From Panacagrimonas sp052387695 (GTDB lineage: Bacteria > Pseudomonadota > Gammaproteobacteria > Nevskiales > Nevskiaceae): 64,000 nucleotides of DNA. The stretch is from assembly GCA_052387695.1 (NCBI GenBank), contig JBQTIX010000047.1:124001-188000 (forward strand). Direction: 5' to 3'. Every line of letters begins with the position of its first letter. Position 1 is the stretch's first letter. Below, piece after piece: positions 54,459 through 62,960 of the stretch. The translations under genes were made by a program, and so were the position numbers. Under the pieces are notes generated by a model, which worked only from the letters and a program-made list of their open reading frames with translations, was not told where the DNA came from and ran no database searches.

Positions 54459-55681
54459 ATGGCGAAGAAAGTTGCAGGACCGTTTTCGGCTGAGTTGTTG
54501 GATTCGTTGCTGTCGGGGCGAGACCCCAAGACGGTTCTTGATTCGGGCGGCCTGATCGGCGATCTGAAGAAGGCGCTGGCCGAGCGCATGCTCAATGCCG
54601 AGATGGATGTTCATCTGGATTCCGAGGAGGAAGTCGGCGCCGGCAATCATCGCAACGGCAGCAGCGCCAAGACGGTGCTCACGCCGGAAGGGCCGATGGA
54701 GCTGTCGATCCCGCGCGACCGCCACGGCCGCTTTGATCCGGCGCTGATCGCCAAATATCGACGGCGCTTCCCCGGCTTCGACGACAAGATCATCGCGCTG
54801 TACGCGCGCGGCATGAGCACCCGCGACATCCAGGGCCATGTGCGCGAGCTGTACGGCATCGAGGTGTCGCCCGATCTGGTCTCGGCGGTCACCGATTCGG
54901 TGATCGACGAGGTCAGCGCCTGGCAAAGCCGGCCGCTGGAGTCGACCTACGCCATCGTCTTCTTCGACGCCCTGCGCGTGAAGATCCGCGACGAGGGCCT
55001 AGTCCGTAACAAGGCCGTGTACCTGGCCATCGGCATGCGCCCGACCGGGCACAAGGAAGTGCTGGGCCTGTGGATCGAGCAGACCGAAGGCGCCAAATTC
55101 TGGCTGCGCGTGATGAACGAGATCAAAGCACGGGGGACCCACGACATCCTGATCGCCGTCGTCGATGGCCTGAAGGGGTTTTCCGAGGCCATCACCGCGG
55201 TCCTCCCAGACACGGTCGTCCAGACCTGCATCGTGCATCTGATCCGTTACTCGATGCAGTTTGCTCGTGGAAAGAGCGCAAGCCGATCGTCGCCGCGCTC
55301 AAGCCCATCTACCGGGCCGACAACGCTGAAGCCGCAGCACGCGAGCTGGATGCTTTTGATCAAGGTCCGTGGGGTCGGAAATACCCAGTCATCGCACAAA
55401 GCTGGCGGCGCAACTGGGAGGCGGTGATTCCGTTCTTCGCGTTTCCGGCCGATGTGCGAAAAATCATCTACACGACCAACGCCATCGAAAGCCTCAACGC
55501 CTCCGTGAGAAAGGCGATCCGCAACAAGGGGCACTTCCCCAACGATCAGGCCGCAACCAAGCTGATCTGGCTGGCCCTGCGACACATCACCGAGAACTGG
55601 AAGAGCCCGCCCGTCACATGGCACTCTGCCAGAGCACAACTCGCCATCCAGTTCGACGAAAGATTCTCACTGACCGATTAA
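54459..55681 (+). pseudogene. IS256-family transposase, frameshifted
   Basis: The mutator-type DDE transposase starts MAKKVAGPFSAELLDSLLSG with a GAGGAAGGA site. It continues through YARGMSTRDIQGHVRELYG, VFFDALRVKIRDEG and VVDGLKGFSEAI. The frame breaks at 55262-55265: after CIVHLIRYSMQF the family's SWKERK continues in another frame, to NAIESLNASVRKAIRNKGHF and the stop at 55681. A single missing base explains this. The family normally uses one uninterrupted frame, so the copy is probably inactive unless this is a sequencing error. Confidence 0.88.
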
Positions 55682-55719
55682 TTTCATCAACCGGCTCACA
55701 CACAGAATTTCTGACACTC
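54459..55719 (+). mobile_element. IS256-family insertion sequence, left end missing
   Basis: Contains a transposase gene and, on the right, a terminal sequence ending CTGACACTCCC at about 55719, whose complement (GGGAGTGTCAGAAATTC) is of the kind seen at IS256-family ends. No matching inverted repeat occurs upstream of the transposase, and no target duplication can be paired, so the left end appears lost or rearranged. Confidence 0.75.
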
Positions 55720-55722
55720 CCT

Positions 55723-56394
55723 TCAACGGCGAAGCTCATGAATAGCCCGGCCGCGAGCGCTGGTTGTCTCACGAGCTCCCGCTAACGCATCGCTCATCGC
55801 CGCGATCCTGCCCCTGAGTTCAGCAGCGATACTGATAGCCGAAGCTGCTGCACCTTTCTCGGCCGCCAGCGCTTCACTCATGGACTCGATTTTGCTCAGA
55901 GCCGCATCACGCTCAGCCTGAGCTCGGCCCAGCTCCGAGGCTGTCTGCGCAACGGCATCGCGCGCCGCCGTCAGTTCCTTCCAGACGGTATCCCTTTGGG
56001 CCTCCATGCGAGAGATCTCCACCAAGGCTTCATCCCGTTCGATCTCTGCCATCTCGATTCTTCGGGCACACGCCAATTCGATAGCGTAGACACGCTCATG
56101 TGCCCGTTTTTCCGCGATCATCCAAGCCGTGCTCTCTGCCTTCCTGAAGGCTGCGGTCACTTCTTCCGGGATGGCCCATGTCGCGGACTCGGTCGCTACC
56201 TGCATCTCCTTCCACTTTCGCAGCGCCGGGCAGATATCCCGAAGACTCCCTCCGCCGATCTCCTGGCGCACCGATTCGCTGGTGACCGTCATGCCTTCGA
56301 CCGTTAACTTCTCTGCGGCCGCAGCGATTCTCTGTTCAAGCTCAGTCATGGCGTTTGACTCGGTAATTTGTTTGGGTAATACCTTCATTACCAA
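55723..56394 (-). CDS. KfrA-like DNA-binding coiled-coil protein, 3' end cut by the IS
   Basis: 223-aa protein. The N-terminal domain has the KfrA signature VTSESVRQEIGGGSLRDICPALRKWK, cited by its core GGGSLRDICPALRKW, followed by a long alanine/glutamate-rich coiled coil. KfrA proteins are plasmid- or island-borne DNA-binding proteins. The stop lies three bases from the outer end of the IS, so the original C-terminus is probably replaced. ATG 56394 is used; an internal start at 56349 is possible. Confidence 0.78.
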   Translation of the reverse strand: MVMKVLPKQITESNAMTELEQRIAAAAEKLTVEGMTVTSESVRQEIGGGSLRDICPALRKWKEMQVATESATWAIPEEVTAAFRKAESTAWMIAEKRAHERVYAIELACARRIEMAEIERDEALVEISRMEAQRDTVWKELTAARDAVAQTASELGRAQAERDAALSKIESMSEALAAEKGAAASAISIAAELRGRIAAMSDALAGARETTSARGRAIHELRR

Positions 56395-56415
56395 TACCTA
56401 CAGTTAAGGGGCTTG

Positions 56416-57411
56416 CTACGACGCGAGATTTTTAGCCGCCCTGACGTTGCCAATCACATCGTCATTGGCCGCTTTCGATGATTGCTTCGCCGCAATCCCC
56501 CAAGAGACCGGGCTGCGCTTCAGAAAGGCGGCGAGATCCCGCCTTTTGAACGACGCCGCACTGCAGTGATCGAGGAACACCGCGATCTCAGCAACCAGAT
56601 ACTCGGCTTGCTTGGGTCTGGCGGAAGCGGGTGTCGCCAGATGCTCGAAGATGTAGCGCAAAGCCAGGGCAAGCTCATGGTCCTGCGCATCAAGCCATCG
56701 CAGATGCGGCCAAAGCAGCTCGACCGTCATTGTCTCGTGACGCAGTACCAGTGGATCGGCAGGTCGTTCGTGTTCTCCGACCGAGCGCAGCTTGCCTAGG
56801 TCATGCAGCAGATACGCCAGCTGAGCCATCGGACCCGCCAGTGGATCCTGCGGAAGCGCGGCAACCGAAATCATCTCTGCAGCCGGGAGTAGCTCGGTGC
56901 AATGCACCAGCAACCCCCCGCACACCGCGTGGTGATGACTGACGCTGCCACGACAGCCGAGCAGCCGCATCCCGATTGCAGGGTCCAATAGCACCCTCTT
57001 CAGGAAGCCAGCCAGAGGTTCCGGTAACCTCTTTTCCAGTTCGATCAGCTGGTTCAGCGCATGCCGTGCAAGGGTTGGGCAGCGATCTACCGGAAGCAGC
57101 TCCGATGCCAGCCCTACATCGGACGCATCCACGCGCCGCATCTGCCTAATCTGCAGCTGCGCCTTGCCATCGAAAAGCCGCACCATGCCCGTCACGACCA
57201 CGGGCGTCTGCGCCGCCACCGGCCCAACGACAGCCTGGTATTCCGACCAGACAAACCCGAGCACAGACCCGGTTCCGTCACCCAAGGTCAGCTGGACGAG
57301 CATCCGCCCGTTAGGCAGAGATTTCTCACGGCGCTCCGTTACCCAGAAAGCTCCGCGGATCACCTGACCGGCTTTACCGGCCAAATCGACAGCTCGAGTG
57401 AAATTCAACAT
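56416..57411 (-). CDS. OB-fold / HD-domain protein (YhaM-like)
   Basis: 331-aa protein. Residues about 15-95 form an OB-type nucleic-acid-binding fold (LVQLTLGDGTGSVLGFVW, TGMVRLFDGKAQLQI). An HD phosphohydrolase domain follows with SVSHHHAVCGGLLVHCTELL and LAYLLHDLGKL. OB plus HD is the architecture of the 3'-5' exoribonuclease YhaM. Here it sits in the mobile block between the KfrA-like gene and a hypothetical gene, so a role in the element's DNA or RNA processing is inferred. Its start overlaps the preceding gene by seven bases. Confidence 0.75.
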   Translation of the reverse strand: MLNFTRAVDLAGKAGQVIRGAFWVTERREKSLPNGRMLVQLTLGDGTGSVLGFVWSEYQAVVGPVAAQTPVVVTGMVRLFDGKAQLQIRQMRRVDASDVGLASELLPVDRCPTLARHALNQLIELEKRLPEPLAGFLKRVLLDPAIGMRLLGCRGSVSHHHAVCGGLLVHCTELLPAAEMISVAALPQDPLAGPMAQLAYLLHDLGKLRSVGEHERPADPLVLRHETMTVELLWPHLRWLDAQDHELALALRYIFEHLATPASARPKQAEYLVAEIAVFLDHCSAASFKRRDLAAFLKRSPVSWGIAAKQSSKAANDDVIGNVRAAKNLAS

Positions 57412-57746
57412 GCGCGGGACGCCTCCATCTTCATAAGACGCCGATTGAGGCGCTGAGCCAGCAGATCGATCTCCGGGGTATGCAATGCCTCGTGTTGGAA
57501 ATCCGGATCCTCCAGCTCATGGGCAATCCAGACCGCCACCGCCTCCAGGTTCGATTTGCAATGTGCATCTGCAATCCAGCACACCAGATCAATTCCGTTC
57601 GGGTGAACGCCCAACGCTGTACTCAAGGCGGGTGCCAGCCGACGAGCTTGGCGCTGGCGTCCAGCCGCGCTGGCCTCCGCCTCCATCAATTTCAGCAGCT
57701 GGTGCTGGGTCATCTTCTTCGACGACCGCTCAATGTCAGGTTTCAT
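57405..57746 (-). CDS. Hypothetical protein of the mobile block
   Basis: 113-aa, charged, mostly helical protein without a recognised domain (QHQLLKLMEAEASAAGRQRQ near the start). ATG 57746 is preceded by AAAGGAGGTGACTG, an excellent ribosome site that lies inside the last codons of the integrase remnant. It overlaps the OB/HD gene downstream, so the two are translationally linked. Confidence 0.7.
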   Translation of the reverse strand: MKPDIERSSKKMTQHQLLKLMEAEASAAGRQRQARRLAPALSTALGVHPNGIDLVCWIADAHCKSNLEAVAVWIAHELEDPDFQHEALHTPEIDLLAQRLNRRLMKMEASRAC

Positions 57747-57870
57747 CAGTCACCTCCTTTTGGGTTGCGCTCGACACAAAGCGATCGAACGCCGAACCAT
57801 CCTGGCGCGTGAGATTCGGGATGTAGCGCGAATACGTCTTGAACAGCATCATCGTGTTGGTGAGATTCAT
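57736..57870 (-). pseudogene. C-terminal remnant of a second tyrosine recombinase
   Basis: From the ATG at 57870 the frame reads MNLTNTMMLFKTYSRYIPN then LTRQDGSAFD. It aligns with the last 45 residues of the neighbouring integrase (TTEMLFRVYSRFVPNLTRRD), including the catalytic tyrosine. No N-terminal or arginine box is present, so it is a leftover of another integrase. Open frame extends to 57981 without homology. Confidence 0.72.
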
Positions 57871-57977
57871 GAGACGGCTCCTTGATTGGTACATCGGGTG
57901 AATAGCGCGATCGCTCAGCGAGGTTCGCTGCAACTCGACTGCGCGGAGGGAAGGGGGCGAAAACGCACTTGCGTTAG

Positions 57978-59240
57978 TCACAAGGGTTCTTGCGTTGTTG
58001 CTGCAGCGGCTGCGGAAGCAGAAGTTGCCGCCCGTGCAATCAATGCCTCGAAGGCCGCGCCGTCCCGTCGGGTCAGGTTCGGCACGAAGCGGCTATAGAC
58101 CCGGAACAGCATTTCCGTCGTGCTGTGTCCCAGCTGCCGCGCGATCCATTCCGGTGCCTCACCGGCCGAAAGCCACAACGTCGCGCAGGTGTGCCGCGTC
58201 TGGTACGGACGACGTTTTTTGAGATCCAACAGAGAGAGGAGCGGATACCAAACCCGCTTAGTGACATTGCCCTCGTCGAGCGGCTGACGGTTCAAGTTGC
58301 AGAACACGTACTCGCCATCACCGGTCGCCTCACGCTGCCGCTGCAACGCTTCCAGCACCATCGACGACATCTCGATCGCGCGCTGCGATCCGTCCGTTTT
58401 GGTGTACTCGGTGCGACCGTGCGCATAGGTTTCGCGCACCAGGATCTGGCGTCGCTCGAAGTCGACCCGACTCCACTTCAGGCCGTGGATCTCGCCGGAA
58501 CGCATGCCGGTGAAGAAGCGGATCGTGAAGTAGTTACGGTAGTCCGTACGGCAAGCTCCCAGGATCGTGCTGACCTCATCCAGGGTGAAAGGCTCCACAT
58601 CCGAGCGCGGCACCTTCACGCGCTTGAGCCTTGCACTCGGATCCTGGAAGTCGTGTCGGCTCGCTCCCTCCGCCAGGATTGCCCGCAGAAGCTTGAGCAC
58701 ATGGTTCACGGACGCGGGTGCCAGTGGCTTATCGCGCTTCCCGCGAGGTGTCGTGATCAGCTCGGCCCGGAACTGAAGCAGGTCGGCACGCGTGATCGAG
58801 CCCAAGGGGCGGTCACTGAACGCTGGCAGCAGATAGCGGTCGAGCAGCGTGCGGTGAAGTTCCCGCGTCGCAACTCGCCACGTAGGGGCTAACTCCGCCA
58901 TCCACGTCCCGGCGAAGTGCGAGAACGATGGCGTAACGTTCGTCAGCACTAGGGGCTGCGACTGTGACGCAGGCGGAGCGAGAAACGATGCGCTCTCCAT
59001 CGCGAATCGCTGCCCCAGGCGGCTCCCCGGGAAATGCCGCTGGTACTGGAAAGTGCCGTCGGCCATTTCCGCCACGATCATGGCGAGCTGTCTCTCCAGG
59101 ACCGCCCGGTTCTCCGGCGTGTCCAGGTGGCTGCTCTGTTCGCGGCAACGGACGCCGCGATAGTGAAAATCGAACTGGAGCAGTCCGGTTTCCGGGCGCA
59201 CACGGATCTTAGCCACGGGCACTCTCGGTCGGAGCGGCAA
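57978..59240 (-). CDS. Tyrosine recombinase / island integrase
   Basis: 420-aa phage-type integrase. The N-terminal arm-binding segment (QFDFHYRGVRCREQSS) is of the DUF3596 kind, the SAM-like core lies at about 105-200, and the catalytic domain has R247 (TGMRSGEIHGLKW), R349 (YQTRHTCATLW, with tyrosine at the usual first histidine of the box), H372 (LGH) and nucleophile Y382. It catalyses site-specific integration and excision. It lies about 700 bp from the 3' end of tRNA-Pro, the expected arrangement for an island integrase. Confidence 0.93.
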   Translation of the reverse strand: MPLRPRVPVAKIRVRPETGLLQFDFHYRGVRCREQSSHLDTPENRAVLERQLAMIVAEMADGTFQYQRHFPGSRLGQRFAMESASFLAPPASQSQPLVLTNVTPSFSHFAGTWMAELAPTWRVATRELHRTLLDRYLLPAFSDRPLGSITRADLLQFRAELITTPRGKRDKPLAPASVNHVLKLLRAILAEGASRHDFQDPSARLKRVKVPRSDVEPFTLDEVSTILGACRTDYRNYFTIRFFTGMRSGEIHGLKWSRVDFERRQILVRETYAHGRTEYTKTDGSQRAIEMSSMVLEALQRQREATGDGEYVFCNLNRQPLDEGNVTKRVWYPLLSLLDLKKRRPYQTRHTCATLWLSAGEAPEWIARQLGHSTTEMLFRVYSRFVPNLTRRDGAAFEALIARAATSASAAAAATTQEPL

Positions 59241-59448
59241 CCGGCATCGCGATGGCGCTCGCCATCGATGCCGTCCGCATGTCTCGCTCGATCACTTCCC
59301 AGATGTAAAGGATCTTCCGGCCGCCGAAAGGCCGGAAGTAGTGTTTGCCTTCGATCAGCACCGTGTCCTTCAGCTTGGTGCGAATCGTCCTGGGCTCGTA
59401 CTGAATCCGGGCGGCGAGCTGCTCGGTCGTCAGGTAATGCTGGGTCAT
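59209..59448 (-). CDS. Small excisionase/AlpA-like DNA-binding protein
   Basis: 79-aa protein. YLTTEQLAARIQYEPRTIRT is a winged-helix start, followed by KHYFRPFGGRKILYIWEVIE, as in MerR/Xis-type proteins that pick the integration direction. ATG 59448 follows GAGG; a GTG at 59463 is possible. It overlaps the integrase start by 32 bases and is divergent from the XRE gene. Confidence 0.75.
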   Translation of the reverse strand: MTQHYLTTEQLAARIQYEPRTIRTKLKDTVLIEGKHYFRPFGGRKILYIWEVIERDMRTASMASAIAMPVAAPTESARG

Positions 59449-59460
59449 GCTAGCCTCGGT

Positions 59461-59487
59461 CACATGTCCATTTAAGTGGACGATGTG
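59461..59487. promoter_or_regulatory. Palindromic operator between xis-like and XRE genes
   Basis: Nested inverted repeats: CACAT...ATGTG outside GTCCA...TGGAC, centred on TTAA. The site lies in the 95-bp gap between divergent starts at 59448 and 59544, which is where a switch regulator would bind. Binding by the adjacent XRE protein is inferred. Confidence 0.5.
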
Positions 59488-59543
59488 ATCAGACTAATGA
59501 GCACCTCTTGCGGTGCATACGAACGGATGCAACGGAGCATCAG

Positions 59544-59792
59544 ATGATCCGTTTCAAGATTCGCGAGCAGGTCGCCCAGAAGATGATTCGGGAGCGGCGA
59601 GCGGTTTCACTGGCAGAGGTCGCCCGCGAGACCGGTATCAATCGCGGCGTGATTTCGGGCCTGGCTAATCAGAGCCGTTCCAGCACGGTCACGGACAATC
59701 TTGATCGGCTGTGTCGATACTTCGGGTGCGGTCTGGGGGACATTGCGGAATACGTCGAAGACGCACCGCCAAAACCAGCGAAGGCGAAGTGA
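59544..59792 (+). CDS. XRE-family helix-turn-helix regulator
   Basis: 82-aa Cro/CI-type protein: QKMIRERRAVSLAEVARETG, then INRGVISGLANQSRSSTVTD as the recognition helix region, and LCRYFGCGLGDIAEYVED at the C-terminus. ATG 59544 follows ACGGAG. It is divergent from the excisionase-integrase genes and probably controls them. Confidence 0.85.
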   Translation: MIRFKIREQVAQKMIRERRAVSLAEVARETGINRGVISGLANQSRSSTVTDNLDRLCRYFGCGLGDIAEYVEDAPPKPAKAK

Positions 59793-59818
59793 AATCAGGG
59801 AGTCCGTTCGGCTGATCC

Positions 59819-59845
59819 GACCTCTTTTGTTACGGGTAAGAGGTC
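59819..59845. terminator. Hairpin after the XRE gene
   Basis: 8-bp perfect stem GACCTCTT with AAGAGGTC and an 11-base loop, 26 bp after the stop. There is no T-run, so it is only a possible terminator. Confidence 0.35.
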
Positions 59846-59866
59846 GCTTCGGAGGGCTTAGCCGGT

Positions 59867-59891
59867 CTGTGACGTCACTGTGACGTCACAG
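59867..59891. repeat. Perfect 25-bp palindrome containing two TGACGTCA units
   Basis: Arms of 12 bp (CTGTGACGTCAC) mirror each other around a single T. Each half contains the 8-bp palindrome TGACGTCA, so the site is both palindromic and a direct repeat. It lies between the XRE gene and tRNA-Pro, just outside or at the edge of the island. Confidence 0.85.
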
Positions 59892-59947
59892 TGCCAAAAT
59901 GCAAAAAGTTCAGATTTCGGAATGCCGACCTAACTTATTGATTAGAT

Positions 59948-60024
59948 TGGTCGGGGCGACAGGATTCGAACCTGCGACCTCTTGCTCCCGAAGCAAGCGC
60001 TCTACCAAGCTGAGCTACGCCCCG
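59948..60024 (-). tRNA. tRNA-Pro (anticodon CGG)
   Basis: Read on the minus strand the 77 bases fold as a standard cloverleaf: acceptor CGGGGCG with CGCCCCG, D-loop AGCTTGGTAGA, anticodon stem CTTGC/GCAAG with loop TTCGGGA, T-arm GGTTCGAATCC and an encoded CCA end. The 3' end points towards the integrase, as in tRNA-targeted islands. Confidence 0.96.
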
Positions 60025-60038
60025 TGACCGTTTGTGGC

Positions 60039-61007
60039 CTAGCTCGCCCGGGACAGCACGAAGTCGGCCAGATTCAGAAGCGTCGATTTGCAGGCCGAGT
60101 CGGGAATCTCGCTAATCGCTTCCTTCGCCGCGGCGGCGTGCCGTGCAGCGAGCGCGCGAGTGTAGGGGATCGCACCGGTCCGTTCAACGGCGGCGAGTAT
60201 TTCGGGGAGCTGTTCGGCCTGTCCGCCACGGATTGCGGCACGGATCAGGTCGGCATCGTGTTGCGTCCCTGCACGCATGGCGTGAATCAACGGCAGCGTG
60301 GGCTTGCCCTCGGCCAGGTCGTTGCCGATGGCCTTGCCGCTGATCTCGGGGTCGGCGGTGTAATCGAGCACGTCGTCGACCAGTTGATAAGCGATCCCGA
60401 GGTCGTGTCCGTATGCACCCAGGCGCAATTCGACCGCCTCCGGGACATCGGCGGCGATGGCGCCGAGCCGGGCCGCTGCGCGAAACAGGACGGCGGTCTT
60501 GAGTTCGATCACGCGCAGGTACCGCGCCTCGCCGACTTCGGGGTCGCCCTGATTCATCAGTTGCAGGACTTCGCCTTCGGCGATCGCGTTGGTGGTGTCC
60601 GCCATCACCCGCATGACGCTCATGCGATCGGCGGCGACCATCATCTGGAAGCTGCGCGAATACAAGAAATCGCCCGACAGCACAGCGCCGGCATTGCCCC
60701 ATACAGCGTTGGCGGTCCTGCGGCCGCGACGCAGGTCGGAGCGATCGACTACGTCGTCGTGCAGCAAGGTCGCGGTATGAATGAATTCGACGACGGCGGC
60801 GAGTAGCAGGGGCAACTCATTGGTGCAGCCCAGCGCCCTTGCCGCAAGTAGTACCAGGGCGGGACGCAGCCGCTTGCCGCCGGCCGAGATGATGTAGCTG
60901 CCAATCTGGTTGATCAGGGCGACCTCGGAGGACAGTCGTGCCTGGATAACGGCGTCCACGCCGCGTAAGTCTTCGGCGATGGGCGCGAACTGGGTCTTGA
61001 GGTCCAT
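60039..61007 (-). CDS. ispB: Octaprenyl (polyprenyl) diphosphate synthase
   Basis: 322-aa trans-prenyltransferase that makes the ubiquinone side chain. The two aspartate-rich motifs are LLHDDVVDRSDLRRG and LVDDVLDYTAD; IGSYIISAGGKRLRP and EGEVLQLMNQGD are also conserved with E. coli IspB. ATG 61007 aligns with the IspB start; the frame is open to 61094 with poorly conserved sequence. A core gene, outside the mobile block. Confidence 0.94.
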   Translation of the reverse strand: MDLKTQFAPIAEDLRGVDAVIQARLSSEVALINQIGSYIISAGGKRLRPALVLLAARALGCTNELPLLLAAVVEFIHTATLLHDDVVDRSDLRRGRRTANAVWGNAGAVLSGDFLYSRSFQMMVAADRMSVMRVMADTTNAIAEGEVLQLMNQGDPEVGEARYLRVIELKTAVLFRAAARLGAIAADVPEAVELRLGAYGHDLGIAYQLVDDVLDYTADPEISGKAIGNDLAEGKPTLPLIHAMRAGTQHDADLIRAAIRGGQAEQLPEILAAVERTGAIPYTRALAARHAAAAKEAISEIPDSACKSTLLNLADFVLSRAS

Positions 61008-61599
61008 GGGAGTTGGAAGGATTGAAGCATCCATCAGTGTGTTGGGCTGTGCCGGTCGAGAAGACGGTCGAGAAGACGGGGATTGATAATCCATCGATTA
61101 TCATTCGGTGACGTGACCCGGAGACGTGGTTGGCGAGTGCGCGATCCGCCCATCCCGCGAACAGTTTGCGAGAATGTTTTCGGGGCACCTTGATAATCGA
61201 AGGGCGTCGGCCGGCAGACGGGGCCGGGCATGGGTGATGGTTGCAAGGCTTCCCGTCAACGTCGTAGCGCCGCGGCCCGGGTTGAGCGTTCGGCCGGATA
61301 GGTCTGCACGAACTCGAGCAGTCTGCCGATGTCGAGCGAAGCGGTCCCCGTCGCCAGCCGGCACGCCTCGTGCTGCGCGTTGCAGTCTTCTTTTCGTCCA
61401 GAAATTCTTCGATCAAGTCCTCGATCGGGCTTTGCGGGTCGTCCATGAGCATCAGTTTGGCACGACCGGTCTGCTGTGGCTGCCAGGGCATTGGGTCGCA
61501 CGCCGGTGGGTTCGCGAGGTCGGACGGGTTGGGGGAGGGTTGCCGGGTTTGGGGTGCCTGTAATTCCTACGAATCATCGCGGGCGAGTTAAAGTTCGGT
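61008..61599. other. Gene-poor interval between ispB and the sigma factor
   Basis: About 590 bp. On the minus strand, frames near 61450 read MDDPQSPIEDLIEEFLDEKK and, in another frame, IGRLLEFVQTYPAERSTR, which together might be one short frameshifted gene; the evidence is weak. I find no terminator or repeat. The ispB and sigma-factor promoters must lie here. Confidence 0.35.
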
Positions 61600-62211
61600 A
61601 TGTCGGAGTTCCTTAAACGATGGCGCGGGCGTCGAACCAAGGATGCGTTCGAAGCCCTGATCGCGCCCCATGTCGAGCACCTGTATCGGCTGGCGTACAG
61701 GTTTACGCGGAACACGGCGGGTGCCGAGGATCTGGTCCAGGACGTGCTCATCAAGCTGTATCGGATCCAGGACCAGATCGCCGGGCTGGAGCGTCCGAAG
61801 CCCTGGATGGCACGGGTGCTGTACCGCGAGTACGTGGATCGTTGGCGGCGGGACCGTCTGGCGCCAATCAACCTGTCCGATCTGGATACCGATGAGTCCG
61901 AGGCCGAACGCAGCGAGAGCCGCTCGGACGCGGAGGTCGATCCGGAGGCCGATCCGGAACGCGATGCGATAAGCTCGCAGTTGCGCGCGAAGCTCTCGGA
62001 TGCCATCGCGGCCCTGAGTGAGGATCACCGTGCGGTCATCCTGATGCACGATGTGGAGGGCTATACCCTGGAGGAGTTGACCACCGTCATGTCGCTGCCG
62101 ATCGGTACCCTCAAATCGCGCGTTCATCGGGCACGCGCGCGCCTCAGGGAGTTATTGGCCGGCGCCGATGAAACCTTTTCGGCCGCAGATACGTTCTCTA
62201 TGTCGAGGTAG
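61600..62211 (+). CDS. ECF-type RNA polymerase sigma factor
   Basis: 203-aa sigma-70 family factor. Region 2 is PHVEHLYRLAYRFTRNTAGAEDLVQDVLIKLY (core RLAYRFTRNTAGAEDLVQD), and region 4 is ILMHDVEGYTLEELTTVMSL then IGTLKSRVHRARARL. An acidic linker (DTDESEAERSESRSDAEVD) joins them and is longer than usual. The next gene encodes its probable anti-sigma factor. Confidence 0.93.
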   Translation: MSEFLKRWRGRRTKDAFEALIAPHVEHLYRLAYRFTRNTAGAEDLVQDVLIKLYRIQDQIAGLERPKPWMARVLYREYVDRWRRDRLAPINLSDLDTDESEAERSESRSDAEVDPEADPERDAISSQLRAKLSDAIAALSEDHRAVILMHDVEGYTLEELTTVMSLPIGTLKSRVHRARARLRELLAGADETFSAADTFSMSR

Positions 62212-62216
62212 ACGAC

Positions 62217-62960
62217 ATGGACTGCAACACTTTCAACGCCCGGCTGAGTGACTGGCTGGATGAGGGTCTCGATCCCGAGGTCGCGCAGGAGATGCGCGCC
62301 CATGGGGGTCAATGCCGCATGTGCGGCAGCGCGGCAAATTCCGAGCGAAAGCTGCGGGTTGCGTTGCGCAGCATGCCTGTGCCCGGGCTCCGGCCCGGAT
62401 TTGCCCGCGAGGCTATCCGCTTGGCGCGGCAGGCCAACGGGGCGATCGAAGGCGGCAGCACGCGAAAGCGCGATGCATTATTTGCGTTCGGGGGTGCCGC
62501 GGCCGCCAGCTTGGGTGTCGCAGCGGTCCTGATGCTGCGCGGTCCGATCCAGGCGCCGGGAGCGGGCATGCCGGTTTCCCTGCCCATCCAGACGATTCAG
62601 GCGATCAGTGTGGACCCTGCGGCATTTCAGACGGTCGCAATGACCATTGGTCATGTCGAGTCGGTTCGGTTGCGCATCGAATCCCCGCGCGATTTCGAGG
62701 AGGTTCGCTTCAGCGTCGAGCTTCCGGACCACGTGTGGCTCGCGGATCAACCCGGCATCCGGGCCATGACTTGGGCCGGCGGTTTGCGCAAAGGCGAAAA
62801 CGTGTTGGAGCTTCCGCTGATCGCGCAATCCAGCTCGACCGGCCTGATGACGGCACGGGTGTCCTGGGGGCTGTTCGAGCAGAGATTGCAGGCGCAGTTG
62901 ATCGGCAGCGCCGGCGTTGCCGAGTTGATCGACGACGTAGCGCAGGAGGGAGGCACATGA
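62217..62960 (+). CDS. Zinc-finger anti-sigma factor
   Basis: 247-aa membrane protein. The N-terminal zinc-binding segment H29-x3-C33-x2-C36 (AHGGQCRMCG) is the anti-sigma signature. One transmembrane helix follows at about 84-106 (ALFAFGGAAAASLGVAAVLM), and the C-terminal half is periplasmic. It would hold the adjacent sigma factor inactive until an envelope signal. It shares ATGA with the next gene. Confidence 0.85.
   Translation: MDCNTFNARLSDWLDEGLDPEVAQEMRAHGGQCRMCGSAANSERKLRVALRSMPVPGLRPGFAREAIRLARQANGAIEGGSTRKRDALFAFGGAAAASLGVAAVLMLRGPIQAPGAGMPVSLPIQTIQAISVDPAAFQTVAMTIGHVESVRLRIESPRDFEEVRFSVELPDHVWLADQPGIRAMTWAGGLRKGENVLELPLIAQSSSTGLMTARVSWGLFEQRLQAQLIGSAGVAELIDDVAQEGGT

Noticed and set aside
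59819..59997. Short match CGACCTCTT at 59818 and inside tRNA-Pro as an attachment-site core
   Set aside because: Only nine bases, and the copy is on the wrong part of the tRNA for a normal 3'-end attachment repeat.
61256..61491. Possible short frameshifted gene on minus between ispB and the sigma factor
   Set aside because: Two frames each look gene-like over part of the stretch, but no family, ribosome site or conserved start supports a gene; left as a gap with low confidence.
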